From Streptomyces sp. NBC_00271 (lineage in GTDB: Bacteria; Actinomycetota; Actinomycetes; Streptomycetales; Streptomycetaceae): a stretch of DNA of 64,000 bases. The position numbers and the translations under genes are program-made. Of the stretch, positions 15,148-23,820 are shown piece after piece. Location: NCBI RefSeq assembly GCF_036178845.1, contig NZ_CP108070.1, positions 6,014,001-6,078,000 on the forward strand, written 5' to 3'. Each line of letters starts with the position of its first letter. The first letter of the stretch is position 1. The notes beneath the pieces are model-generated. The model was not told the DNA's origin, did not search any database, and saw only the letters and a list, made by a program, of their open reading frames with translations.

Positions 15148-17763
15148 CTATCCGCCGTTCTGTCCGGCGAAGATGCCGCCGTTGCCATTACCTCTGGTGT
15201 TCCCGTTGGTAATGGTCGCCGTCGCCGTGGGTGACGTGCTTCCGGTCGGACCGCCGCTGCCCCCCGCGTCCGTCCCACCGTTGTTCCCACAGTTCCAGCT
15301 GAAGTTGCCGCAGGTGTCGGTCGGCGAGGCCGTGGGAGAGCTGCTGAGGGACGGGCTCGGCGAGGTACTCGGCGTCGGGCTGGCCGACGGCGACGGTGTG
15401 GTCGACGGGGTCGGGCTCGGGCTGGGGCTGGCGTTGAGGATCTCGCCGAGCGGTTCGGCCTTCGGGAAGTCCTCGTGCTTGGAGTCCTTCAGGGCCACGG
15501 CCATGTAGTCCTTCCAGACCTGGGCCGGGATGTCACCACCGTGGACGGACGCCACACCGCCGGTGCCGTTCATCGATTCCAGCTTGCTCGTCTTCGGGTC
15601 GGACCTGAACAGGGTGACGGCCGTGGACAGCTCCCTGGTGTAGCCGACGAACCACGCCGACTTGTTCTTGTCGGTCGTACCCGTCTTGCCGGCCACGGGG
15701 AAGCCCATGTCGGCGACCTTCTTGCCGGTTCCGTTCTGGACCACGTTCTGCAGGACGTCGGTGACGTTGTTCGCCACGTTCTCGGGCATCGCGGTCTGCT
15801 CGGCGGGCGGCTTGAAGTCGGGGAGCGGCTCGCTGTCCTTGAGCACCTTGGTGACCGAGTACGGCTCGTAGTGCGAGCCCGACGCGGCGAAGGTTCCGTA
15901 CGCGTCGGCCATGCGAATGGCGCTCGGGGTCGACGTACCGAGGGAGAAGGAGACGTTGTTGAGGTTTCCCTGGTCGAAGGAGTCCTGCAGGATGCCCATG
16001 GACTGCGCGACCTTCCGGGTCTTGGAAAGGCCGACGTCGACGCCCAGCTGCGCGAACGGGGAGTTGATGGACTGCTCCATGGCCTTCTTGAGCGTCACCA
16101 TCCCCCAGGCCTTGGTGCCCTCGTTCTTCTGCCGGAACGGCTTCCCGTCGTTACCCATGATCGGGTCGCCGTTCTGGTCCTTGATCACCAGAAGGTCGTC
16201 GCCGTTGTAGCGGGCCATCGGCGAGAGGGGCTCTGGGGTGGTCTTGTACGTTCCGTACTGCATCGCGGTGGCCAGCACGATCGGCTTCCAGGTCGATCCG
16301 ACCGGCACACCCGTCGTATTGGCGTTGTTGGAGTAGTGGCCCTTGTCGAAGCCGTCGCCCCCGTAGAGCGCCACGATCTTGCCGGTCTTCGGATCGACCG
16401 ACGCCGCGCCGAACTGCACGTCCTTGTCGGTCTTGGGCCGCGCCTTGGTATCGAGGAAGCTCTTCTTCGTCGCCTTGACGGCCTTCTCCAGCTCAGTGAC
16501 CTTCTTCTTGTCGAAGGTCGTGTAGATCCGGTAGCCGCCCTTCTCCAACTGCTCCGGCGTGATGCCGGCCTTCTTCGCCACGTACTCCTTGGCGATGTCG
16601 ACGAGGTAACCGGTCTGGCCGGACAGGGTCGAATTCGCCTTCTTGAGCGTGGGGAATGTCTTAATCTTGGTCCGCTCGGCCTGGGTCATGTTCCCGACCG
16701 TGACCTCACGGTCGAGGATCCATGTCCACCGTTCCTTGACCCGCTTGGTGTTGGAGTCGGGATCGGCCAGCGCCCCGACACCCCCGTCGGGGTTGTACAG
16801 GTTCGGGCCCTTGAGAACGGACGCGAGGAAGACGCACTGCTCGGTGCTGAGCTTTTCGGCGTCCACACCGAAGTAGGCCTGGGCCGCCGCCTGGATCCCG
16901 TAGGCGTTGCGCCCGTAGTACGCGGTGTTCAGGTAGCCCGCGAGGATCTGGTCCTTGCTCAGCTTCGAGTTCACCTTGATGGAGATGAAGAGCTCTTTGA
17001 ACTTGCGCGTGATGGTCTGGTCCTGGTTCAGGTACGTGTTCTTCACGTACTGCTGAGTGATGGTCGAGCCACCCTGTGTCTCGCCACCCCGGGCCATGTT
17101 GACGAAGGCGCGCGCAATGCCCTTCGGATCGACACCTCGGTCCTTGTAGAAGGACGCGTTCTCGGCGGAGACCACCGCGTTCTTCATGGCCTTCGGGATC
17201 GCCTCCGGCCCCACGATCTGCCGGTTCGTCTGGCCGCCGGTGGCTGCCATCTGAGTCCCGTCGGACCAGTAGAAGACGTTGTTCTGGGCCAGGGCGGTGT
17301 CGTTCGGGTTCGGGACGCCCACCATGGCGTACCCGATGCCTGCCGCGACCAGCAACCCCCCGCAGAAGGTGAGGAACGTACCCGTCACCAGCTTCCAGGA
17401 GGGCATCCAGCGCCCGGCCCCCGACTTACCCGCGCGCGGGTAGTCGATGAAACGCTTCTTTACGGGCCCAGAGGCCCGCGCGCGCCCGGGTCCCTCAGGA
17501 CCGCCGCGGCGGCCGCCGGGCCCTGTGGCGTCGGCGCCTCTGCGCCGGCCGCCACTGCTGCTTCTCTGGGCTGCGCGCCGGGCCTCGGCGCGGCCGGTGT
17601 AGGGGCGCTCCTCCTCACCTCCCGACTCGTAGGAGTCGGCAGGGGACCCGGTGGCGCCTCGCGGTGCCGCACGGCGGCCGGAGGACGGGCCGGTCTGGCC
17701 GCGTCGGGCCGCGGCACGTCCGCCGCCCTGTGGCTGCGACGGTTTGCGACGGTGCTCGCTCAT
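15148..17763 (-). CDS. Class A penicillin-binding protein (transglycosylase/transpeptidase)
   Basis: This 871-residue bifunctional PBP polymerises and cross-links peptidoglycan outside the membrane. It has a basic disordered cytoplasmic tail (1-120), a single membrane anchor (about 124-148), a GT51 domain beginning near residue 190 (SAENASFYKDRGVD, then GGSTITQQYVKNTYL), and a transpeptidase domain with STWK (S-x-x-K), SIN (S-x-N) and KTGTT. A Ser/Pro/Thr-rich stalk and a Gly/Asn-rich tail close it. The catalytic Glu of the GT51 signature is kept, but the usual following Asp is Asn. The start at 17763 is preceded by GAGGAG. It is divergent from padR. Confidence 0.95.
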   Translation of the reverse strand: MSEHRRKPSQPQGGGRAAARRGQTGPSSGRRAAPRGATGSPADSYESGGEEERPYTGRAEARRAAQRSSSGGRRRGADATGPGGRRGGPEGPGRARASGPVKKRFIDYPRAGKSGAGRWMPSWKLVTGTFLTFCGGLLVAAGIGYAMVGVPNPNDTALAQNNVFYWSDGTQMAATGGQTNRQIVGPEAIPKAMKNAVVSAENASFYKDRGVDPKGIARAFVNMARGGETQGGSTITQQYVKNTYLNQDQTITRKFKELFISIKVNSKLSKDQILAGYLNTAYYGRNAYGIQAAAQAYFGVDAEKLSTEQCVFLASVLKGPNLYNPDGGVGALADPDSNTKRVKERWTWILDREVTVGNMTQAERTKIKTFPTLKKANSTLSGQTGYLVDIAKEYVAKKAGITPEQLEKGGYRIYTTFDKKKVTELEKAVKATKKSFLDTKARPKTDKDVQFGAASVDPKTGKIVALYGGDGFDKGHYSNNANTTGVPVGSTWKPIVLATAMQYGTYKTTPEPLSPMARYNGDDLLVIKDQNGDPIMGNDGKPFRQKNEGTKAWGMVTLKKAMEQSINSPFAQLGVDVGLSKTRKVAQSMGILQDSFDQGNLNNVSFSLGTSTPSAIRMADAYGTFAASGSHYEPYSVTKVLKDSEPLPDFKPPAEQTAMPENVANNVTDVLQNVVQNGTGKKVADMGFPVAGKTGTTDKNKSAWFVGYTRELSTAVTLFRSDPKTSKLESMNGTGGVASVHGGDIPAQVWKDYMAVALKDSKHEDFPKAEPLGEILNASPSPSPTPSTTPSPSASPTPSTSPSPSLSSSPTASPTDTCGNFSWNCGNNGGTDAGGSGGPTGSTSPTATATITNGNTRGNGNGGIFAGQNGG

Positions 17764-18137
17764 CGAACGATTACTCCTCGGGCAGGCGCACCCGTGCGCG
17801 CCTGGAAACGGCAGCTGGTTTCCGGTCCCCCCGAAGTACGGATGCGGTCGTTTGCGCATTCACCCGTACTGCACCAGGGATGAGGACGCCCTCAGGCGTC
17901 ACTCGGTTCCCGGTGGTTTTGCATGGCGCACAGACTACGCACCGTCAAAACCCCCCTAATCCTGAAGTTCACCCCAAATCAGGCAACTTGCTTCGTATGA
18001 ATCGGTGATGTGACGCCGTTCACCATGGCCCCCCTTGTCGCAGACGGATGGCCGATCTATCGTGCTGATGTATCGAGTCGATACATCAGCTCGGCATAAA
18101 GAACGTGCCGAGGACACCGTGGCAGTGAGGAGGCGAC
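17764..18137. promoter_or_regulatory. Divergent PBP/padR region
   Basis: This 374 bp contains no credible gene. It holds the PBP promoter on its left and, near padR, the large palindrome annotated separately. Around 17941-18000 the sequence is less G+C-rich than its surroundings (CCCCCCTAATCCTGAAG...), as expected of promoter DNA. Confidence 0.5.
18064..18090. promoter_or_regulatory. 27 bp perfect palindrome, candidate PadR operator
   Basis: GCTGATGTATCGA and TCGATACATCAGC flank a single central G, giving 13 bp arms with no mismatch. It lies 48 bp before the padR ATG. PadR repressors typically bind such palindromes over their own promoters, so autoregulation is likely (inference). Confidence 0.75.
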
Positions 18138-18869
18138 ATGAGCCGGCGTTCCGGGATCCTCGAGTTCGCCGTACTCGGCCTGCTTCGCGAGTCCCCGATG
18201 CACGGCTATGAGCTGCGCAAACGACTCAATACGTCACTGGGTGTGTTCCGTGCGTTCAGCTACGGGACGCTCTACCCCTGCCTCAAGACGCTGGTCACGA
18301 GCGGCTGGTTGATCGAGGAATCGGGGAGCACCACCGAGGACGCCCTCGCCGCTCCGCTTGCTGGGCGTCGCGCCAAGATCGTCTATCGGTTGACGGCTGA
18401 AGGTAAAGAGCACTTCGAGGAGTTGCTCGCGCAGACGGGGCCCGACGCATACGAGGACGAGCACTTCGCCGCTCGTTTCGCGTTCTTCGGGCAGACGTCA
18501 CGCGACGTGCGCATGCGCGTACTGGAGGGCCGCCGCAGTCGGCTCGAGGAGCGACTGGAGAAGATGCGTGCCTCGCTGGCACGCACCAGGGAGCGCCTCG
18601 ACGACTACACCCTTGAGCTCCAGCGCCACGGAATGGAGTCCGTGGAGCGCGAAGTGCGCTGGCTGAACGAGCTCATCGAGAGCGAGCGGGCAGGACGGGA
18701 CGTCAAGGACTCCGCCTCCGAAGGCACCTCACGAGGTGTCCCCGAAGGCAGCTCTCCGGGCGCCTTCGAAGGCTCCGCTCAGCAGAACAGCACATCTGGA
18801 GAGACGGGCGGCCTGCCCCGGCACCGGGACCAGTCCCGGCCGGATCCGTCCGACGACACCACCACGTGA
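18138..18869 (+). CDS. PadR-family transcriptional regulator
   Basis: The 243-residue product has an N-terminal PadR winged helix (residues 5-85: [20 protein letters not shown], then [17 protein letters not shown] and the wing [14 protein letters not shown]), a coiled-coil dimerisation helix pair (about 115-190), and a disordered Ser/Gly/Asp-rich tail. PadR proteins repress their own or neighbouring genes and respond to small molecules. The ATG follows GAGGAGG. It is separated by only 44 bp from the inositol-phosphate synthase gene, so the two are probably one operon under the palindrome upstream. Confidence 0.92.
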   Translation: MSRRSGILEFAVLGLLRESPMHGYELRKRLNTSLGVFRAFSYGTLYPCLKTLVTSGWLIEESGSTTEDALAAPLAGRRAKIVYRLTAEGKEHFEELLAQTGPDAYEDEHFAARFAFFGQTSRDVRMRVLEGRRSRLEERLEKMRASLARTRERLDDYTLELQRHGMESVEREVRWLNELIESERAGRDVKDSASEGTSRGVPEGSSPGAFEGSAQQNSTSGETGGLPRHRDQSRPDPSDDTTT

Positions 18870-18913
18870 GGTCCAGTCGGGGCTTCACCTCGTACACACA
18901 GGGAGCAACCGGA

Positions 18914-19996
18914 ATGGGTTCGGTTCGCGTAGCCATCGTCGGCGTGGGCAACTGCGCCGCCTCGCTGGTGCAGGGCGTCGAGTACTACAAGGACGCCGAC
19001 CCGGCGTCCAAGGTCCCGGGTCTGATGCACGTCCAGTTCGGCGACTACCACGTCGGTGACGTCGAGTTCGTCGCCGCCTTCGACGTCGACGCGAAGAAGG
19101 TCGGCCTCGACCTCTCCGACGCCATCGGTGCCAGCGAGAACAACACCATCAAGATCTGCGACGTCCCGAACAAGGGCGTCACGGTCCAGCGCGGCCACAC
19201 CCTCGACGGTCTCGGCAAGTACTACCGCATGACCATCGAGGAGTCCGCCGAGGCGCCGGTCGACATCGTCCAGATCCTCAAGGACAAGCAGGTCGACGTC
19301 CTCGTCTGCTACCTGCCCGTCGGTTCCGAGGACGCGGCGAAGTTCTACGCCCAGTGCGCCATCGACGCCAAGGTCGCCTTCGTCAACGCCCTCCCGGTCT
19401 TCATCGCCGGCACCAAGGAGTGGGCGGACAAGTTCACCGAGGCGGGCGTCCCGATCGTCGGCGACGACATCAAGTCGCAGGTCGGCGCCACGATCACGCA
19501 CCGTGTGATGGCGAAGCTGTTCGAGGACCGCGGTGTCCGTCTTGAGCGCACCATGCAGCTCAACGTCGGCGGCAACATGGACTTCAAGAACATGCTGGAG
19601 CGCGACCGCCTCGAGTCGAAGAAGATCTCGAAGACGCAGGCCGTCACCTCGCAGATCCCCGACCGCGACATGGGCGAGAAGAACGTCCACATCGGTCCCT
19701 CGGACTACGTGGCCTGGCTCGACGACCGCAAGTGGGCGTACGTCCGTCTCGAGGGCCGCGCCTTCGGTGACGTCCCGCTGAACCTGGAGTACAAGCTCGA
19801 GGTCTGGGACTCCCCGAACTCCGCGGGTGTCATCATCGACGCCCTGCGCGCCGCGAAGATCGCCAAGGACCGCGGCATCGGCGGCCCGATCCTGTCGGCG
19901 TCCTCGTACTTCATGAAGTCCCCGCCGGTCCAGTACTTCGACGACGAGGCCTTCGCCAACGTCGAGAAGTTCATCAAGGGCGAGGTCGAGCGCTAG
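18914..19996 (+). CDS. myo-Inositol-1-phosphate synthase
   Basis: The 360-residue product matches actinobacterial Ino1, which converts glucose 6-phosphate to inositol 1-phosphate with tightly bound NAD+. This feeds phosphatidylinositol and mycothiol synthesis. The N-terminus [18 protein letters not shown] is the NAD-binding turn, followed by the characteristic [48 protein letters not shown] and [12 protein letters not shown] segments. The ATG at 18914 follows GGGAGC. It is downstream of padR in an apparent operon, so PadR may set inositol supply (inference). Confidence 0.95.
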   Translation: MGSVRVAIVGVGNCAASLVQGVEYYKDADPASKVPGLMHVQFGDYHVGDVEFVAAFDVDAKKVGLDLSDAIGASENNTIKICDVPNKGVTVQRGHTLDGLGKYYRMTIEESAEAPVDIVQILKDKQVDVLVCYLPVGSEDAAKFYAQCAIDAKVAFVNALPVFIAGTKEWADKFTEAGVPIVGDDIKSQVGATITHRVMAKLFEDRGVRLERTMQLNVGGNMDFKNMLERDRLESKKISKTQAVTSQIPDRDMGEKNVHIGPSDYVAWLDDRKWAYVRLEGRAFGDVPLNLEYKLEVWDSPNSAGVIIDALRAAKIAKDRGIGGPILSASSYFMKSPPVQYFDDEAFANVEKFIKGEVER

Positions 19997-20006
19997 CAAG
20001 ACAGGC

Positions 20007-20035
20007 CTCCGCGCGCCGTCGAGACACGGCGCGGA
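20007..20035 (+). terminator. Terminator after inositol-phosphate synthase
   Basis: CTCCGCGCGCCGT pairs with ACGGCGCGGAG, with small bulges, soon after the stop codon; CTTTTCG lies 15 bases later. Confidence 0.6.
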
Positions 20036-20065
20036 GCGCCGAGGGGCTTTTCGCTCCTGCCCGTC

Positions 20066-20098
20066 GAGGGTCCCTGGGTCTTTGACCCGGGGACCCTC
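20066..20098. terminator. 33 bp hairpin upstream of the MFS gene
   Basis: GAGGGTCCCTGGGTC pairs with GACCCGGGGACCCTC around TTT, with a single mismatch. It ends 22 bp before the next ATG, so it could be a second terminator or a 5' leader structure of the MFS gene. Confidence 0.6.
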
Positions 20099-20120
20099 CT
20101 CGTATGTGAGGCTGTGCCCC

Positions 20121-21383
20121 ATGGCTGTCGTGCGTGACCTGCGCGTCCTCCTGCGCTTCCAAGGCTTCAGACGCCTGCTCGGTGTCCGGTTGCTGTCCCA
20201 GGGCGCCGACGGCGTCTACCAGGTCGCGCTCGCCACGTACGTCGTCTTCTCACCGGAGAAGCAGACCTCAGCGGCCTCTATCGCCTCCGCGATGGCGGTA
20301 CTGCTCCTGCCGTACTCCCTGGTCGGCCCCTTCGCCGGCGTCCTGCTGGACCGCTGGCGGCGCCGCCAGGTCCTCCTGTACGGCAATCTGCTGCGGACCG
20401 CGCTGGCCTGTGTGACGGCCTTGCTGATGCTGAGCCATGTCCCCGACTGGCTCTTCTACGCCTCCGCGCTGTGCGTCACCGCGGTCAACCGGTTCGTCCT
20501 CGCGGGCCTCTCGGCCGCCCTGCCCCGTGTCGTCGACTCCCACCGGCTGGTCATGGCCAACGCCCTGTCGCCCACCGCCGGAACACTCGCCGCGACCGCG
20601 GGCGGCGGTCTCGCGTTCGTCGTACGCCTGGTCGCCTCGGACTCGGACGCGGCGGTCGTCCTCCTCGGTGCGGCCCTCTATCTGTGCGCCGCGCTCGCCT
20701 CGCTGCGCATGGCACCGGAACTGCTCGGCCCCGATCAGGAGTTGGTGCAGCCGAGCTTGCGTACGGCGCTCACCGGCACCGCGCGCGGTCTCGCGGCCGG
20801 TGTGCGCCATCTCGCCGAGCCCGCGCGGCGGGAGGCGGCCTGGGCGCTCCTGTCGATGACCCTGATGCGCTTCTGCTACGGCGCCCTGACCGTCATGGTG
20901 CTGATGCTGTGCCGGTACGCCTGGTCGTCCGGCTCCGACGGCGGGGTCGCCCTGCTGGGCCTGGCGGTGGGCATCTCCGGGGCGGGCTTCTTCGTCGCGG
21001 CCGTGGTGACGCCCTGGGCCGTGGGACGACTGGGCCCCGGTGGCTGGATCGCCGCGTGCGCGGCCGCGGTGGCGGTCCTGGAACCGGCGCTCGGCCTCCC
21101 TTTCGAGGCAGCGCCCATGCTGGCCGCCGCCTTCGTTCTCGGCCTGACCACACAGGGCGCGAAGATCGCCACCGACACGATCGTGCAGTCCTCGGTCGAC
21201 GATGGTTACCGCGGCCGGATCTTCTCCGTTTACGACGTCCTGTTCAACATCGCCTTCGTCGGCGCGGCCGCAGTAGCCGCCCTGATGCTGCCTCCTGACG
21301 GCCGCTCAGCTTCCCTCGTCGTCACACTGGCCGCGGTCTACACAGCAATTGCTGTTGCTATGGCCCGCTTTGAGATGCAGTAA
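20121..21383 (+). CDS. MFS transporter
   Basis: The 420-residue product is a 12-helix major facilitator of the MFS_1/MFS_3 (enterobactin-exporter-like) type. Loop 2-3 reads FAGVLLDRWRRRQVLL, a variant of the conserved G-x-x-x-D-R-x-G-R-R/K motif. The amphipathic opening RDLRVLLRFQGFRRLLGVRLLSQ and VRHLAEPARREAAWALL mid-linker are typical. The substrate is unknown. No good ribosome site is seen before the ATG, which lies 22 bp after a large hairpin. It is positionally conserved between ino1 and the LppU-like gene in Streptomyces, from memory. Confidence 0.88.
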   Translation: MAVVRDLRVLLRFQGFRRLLGVRLLSQGADGVYQVALATYVVFSPEKQTSAASIASAMAVLLLPYSLVGPFAGVLLDRWRRRQVLLYGNLLRTALACVTALLMLSHVPDWLFYASALCVTAVNRFVLAGLSAALPRVVDSHRLVMANALSPTAGTLAATAGGGLAFVVRLVASDSDAAVVLLGAALYLCAALASLRMAPELLGPDQELVQPSLRTALTGTARGLAAGVRHLAEPARREAAWALLSMTLMRFCYGALTVMVLMLCRYAWSSGSDGGVALLGLAVGISGAGFFVAAVVTPWAVGRLGPGGWIAACAAAVAVLEPALGLPFEAAPMLAAAFVLGLTTQGAKIATDTIVQSSVDDGYRGRIFSVYDVLFNIAFVGAAAVAALMLPPDGRSASLVVTLAAVYTAIAVAMARFEMQ

Positions 21384-21495
21384 GTGTCACATCAGGGCCA
21401 CAGAGCCTCTCTGGACTACTGCGTTGTCAGTCGGTCCCGATAACTTACGTGCGTCTTATTCACGCCACGCACTTACGTTCTAGGGGGACCCCTAA

Positions 21496-22005
21496 GTGAC
21501 CACTCCGCCGCCCCAGGGCCAGAACCCGTTCGCCCAGGGCCAGCAGCCCTACGGACAGCCGCCCCAGGGCCAGGCTCCGTACGGGGCGCCGCCGCAGGGG
21601 TATCCCCAGCAGCCCGCCCAGCCGGGCTTCCCGCAGCAGGGACCGATTCCCTACGCTCCGGTCGCACCGCAGCGCCCGAAGCGCGGCGTCAAGTGGTACC
21701 TGCGCATAGTCCTTGCCATTGCGGGCCTCAGCGTCGTCGTGGGCGGTTTGGTGCTCAATAACGACAGCGAGGACGCCAAGAAGCTGGCCGTGGGCGACTG
21801 CCTGTACAACAAGGGGACCGCCAACGACCCGGACGTCATCCAGGTCGACTGCACCGACTCCAAGGCCACACACAAGGTCCTCAAGAAGGCGGACGGCGCC
21901 TCGCTTCCTTCACTGACGTGCCAGAACGTCACGGGCACGACGGCGACGCTGACGTGGAAGGAAACCGGCGAGTCCTTCACGCTGTGCCTCGGGGCCAACA
22001 AGTAA
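21496..22005 (+). CDS. LppU/SCO3897-family membrane-anchored protein
   Basis: The 169-residue product has a Gln/Pro/Gly-rich cytoplasmic N-terminus (about 1-60, with PQGQ/PYG repeats), a single membrane helix (about 72-92, WYLRIVLAIAGLSVVVGGLVL), and an external domain of about 75 residues. That domain contains the pattern AVGDCLYNKG...VDCTDSKATHKVL...CQNV...CLGA, with four cysteines likely to form disulfides. This pattern matches the LppU/SCO3897 family, whose function is unknown. The GTG start follows AGGGGGA. Two parS-bearing hairpins follow its stop codon. Confidence 0.8.
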   Translation: MTTPPPQGQNPFAQGQQPYGQPPQGQAPYGAPPQGYPQQPAQPGFPQQGPIPYAPVAPQRPKRGVKWYLRIVLAIAGLSVVVGGLVLNNDSEDAKKLAVGDCLYNKGTANDPDVIQVDCTDSKATHKVLKKADGASLPSLTCQNVTGTTATLTWKETGESFTLCLGANK

Positions 22006-22025
22006 CCCAGCCGATCTGAACGTGC

Positions 22026-22061
22026 CAAGGGGCGGTGTTTCACGTGAAACACCGCCCCTTG
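22026..22061. terminator. 36 bp perfect hairpin with parS at its centre
   Basis: CAAGGGGCGGTGTTTCAC is followed directly by its exact complement, centred on parS TGTTTCACGTGAAACA at 22036-22051. It lies 20 bp past the LppU-like stop codon and has a T-rich right flank (TTGTTG). Confidence 0.85.
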
Positions 22062-22081
22062 TTGTTCCCGGCACAGACCCC

Positions 22082-22111
22082 GGGGTCATGTTTCACGTGA
22101 AACATGACCCC
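22082..22111. terminator. 30 bp perfect hairpin with parS at its centre
   Basis: GGGGTCATGTTTCAC and its exact complement are centred on parS at 22089-22104. It lies 21 bp past the cca stop on the minus strand, so the two convergent genes each have a parS-bearing hairpin. Confidence 0.85.
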
Positions 22112-22132
22112 ACGCGGCCCGTTCTGTGAGCC

Positions 22133-23599
22133 TCAGTCCTGCTCGGCCCACCACTCCTTGAGTGCCGTCACCGCAGCGTCGTGCCCCATGGGCCCGTTCT
22201 CCAGCCTCAGCTCCAGCATGAACTTGTACGCCTGGCCGATCGCCGGACCAGGGCCGATGCCCAGGATCTCCATGATCTGGTTGCCGTCGAGGTCGGGACG
22301 GATCGCGTCCAGCTCCTCCTGCTCCTGGAGCTCGGCGATGCGCTTCTCCAGGCCGTCATACGCCTGAGAGAGCGCCGTCGCCTTGCGCTTGTTGCGCGTG
22401 GTGCAGTCGGAGCGGGTCAGCTTGTGGAGGCGGTCGAGGAGCGGACCCGCGTCACGGACGTAGCGACGGACCGCGGAGTCCGTCCACTCGCCGGTGCCGT
22501 ATCCGTGAAAGCGCAGATGAAGTTCGACCAGACGCGAGACGTCCTTCACGAGGTCATTGGAGTACTTGAGCGCCGTCATCCGCTTCTTGGTCATCTTCGC
22601 GCCCACCACCTCGTGGTGGTGGAAGGAGACCCGCCCGTCCTTCTCGAAGCGCCGCGTCCTCGGCTTGCCGATGTCGTGCAGCAGCGCGGCGATCCGGAGC
22701 GTCAGGTCCGGACCATTTTCCTCGAGCGCCATGGCCTGTTCCAGGACGATCAGCGTGTGGTCGTAGACGTCCTTGTGCCGGTGGTGCTCATCACGCTCCA
22801 GTCGCAGCGCGGGAAGCTCCGGCAGCACATGGTCGGCGAGGCCGGTGTCCACGAGCAGCGTCAGACCCTTGCGCGGGTGAGCGGAGAGGACCAGCTTGTT
22901 CAGCTCGTCCCGCACCCGCTCCGCCGAGACGATCTCGATGCGCCCGGCCATGTCCGTCATCGCGGCGACGACGTCGGGCGCCACCTCGAAGTCGAGCTGC
23001 GCGGCGAACCGCGCGGCTCGCATCATCCGCAGCGGATCGTCGGAGAAGGACTCTTCGGGTGTACCCGGAGTGCGCAGGACCCGCGCGGACAGGTCGTCCC
23101 GACCGCCGTACGGATCGATGAACTCCTTCTCCGGCAGCGCCACGGCCATCGCGTTCACAGTGAAGTCGCGGCGCACGAGGTCTTCCTCGATCGAGTCGCC
23201 GTAGGACACCTCGGGCTTGCGCGAGGTCCGGTCGTACGCCTCGGAGCGGTACGTCGTGATCTCGATCTGGAAGGACTGCTGCACGTCGTCCACGCGTGCG
23301 TCCTTCTGCGCGCCGACGGTGCCGAAAGCGATCCCGACCTCCCAGACGGCGTCCGCCCAGGGCCGCACGATCTTCAGTACGTCATCGGGGCGGGCGTCGG
23401 TCGTGAAGTCCAGATCATTGCCGAGCCGGCCAAGGAGCGCGTCTCGGACCGAGCCACCGACCAGGGCGAGTGAGAACCCCGCCTCCTGGAAACGGCGGGC
23501 GAGGTCGTCGGCGACAGGGGACACCCGCAACAGTTCACTCACCGCGCGGCGCTGCACCTGACTCAGGGCACTGGGGTTGTCTTCGTTGGCGTTCGGCAC
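22133..23599 (-). CDS. cca: CCA tRNA nucleotidyltransferase
   Basis: This 488-residue enzyme adds or repairs the 3' CCA of tRNAs. The nucleotidyltransferase core has LVGGSVRDALLGRLGNDLDF (G-G-x-V-R-D and D-x-D carboxylates), the RRDFTVNAMAV motif and the PYGGRDDLSARVLRT segment; an HD domain follows (LRIAALLHDIGKPRTR near residue 285). The tRNA-Ala at 59.7 kb lacks an encoded CCA and so needs this enzyme. The GTG start at 23599 lacks a ribosome site, but a -10-like TACCCT lies nine bases upstream, so a leaderless transcript is possible. Confidence 0.93.
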   Translation of the reverse strand: MPNANEDNPSALSQVQRRAVSELLRVSPVADDLARRFQEAGFSLALVGGSVRDALLGRLGNDLDFTTDARPDDVLKIVRPWADAVWEVGIAFGTVGAQKDARVDDVQQSFQIEITTYRSEAYDRTSRKPEVSYGDSIEEDLVRRDFTVNAMAVALPEKEFIDPYGGRDDLSARVLRTPGTPEESFSDDPLRMMRAARFAAQLDFEVAPDVVAAMTDMAGRIEIVSAERVRDELNKLVLSAHPRKGLTLLVDTGLADHVLPELPALRLERDEHHRHKDVYDHTLIVLEQAMALEENGPDLTLRIAALLHDIGKPRTRRFEKDGRVSFHHHEVVGAKMTKKRMTALKYSNDLVKDVSRLVELHLRFHGYGTGEWTDSAVRRYVRDAGPLLDRLHKLTRSDCTTRNKRKATALSQAYDGLEKRIAELQEQEELDAIRPDLDGNQIMEILGIGPGPAIGQAYKFMLELRLENGPMGHDAAVTALKEWWAEQD

Positions 23600-23820
23600 A
23601 ACAGAAAAGGGTACGTGGCCGAGGCACTCGCGGGCGCCTCCATAAAACGTGCACAGCCATCCCCTTCTCGTGGGGGATCAATACTTACGCATACAGGACA
23701 CTCGACCCTGTCTACTGATCTTGCGAAGCGGTCCGCGGCACTTACCCTCAGCGCACATCGTTACCATGCGTGGACGCACATTCCGACGACCACTGACGAT
23801 GACGAGGGACGGACGAGCGC

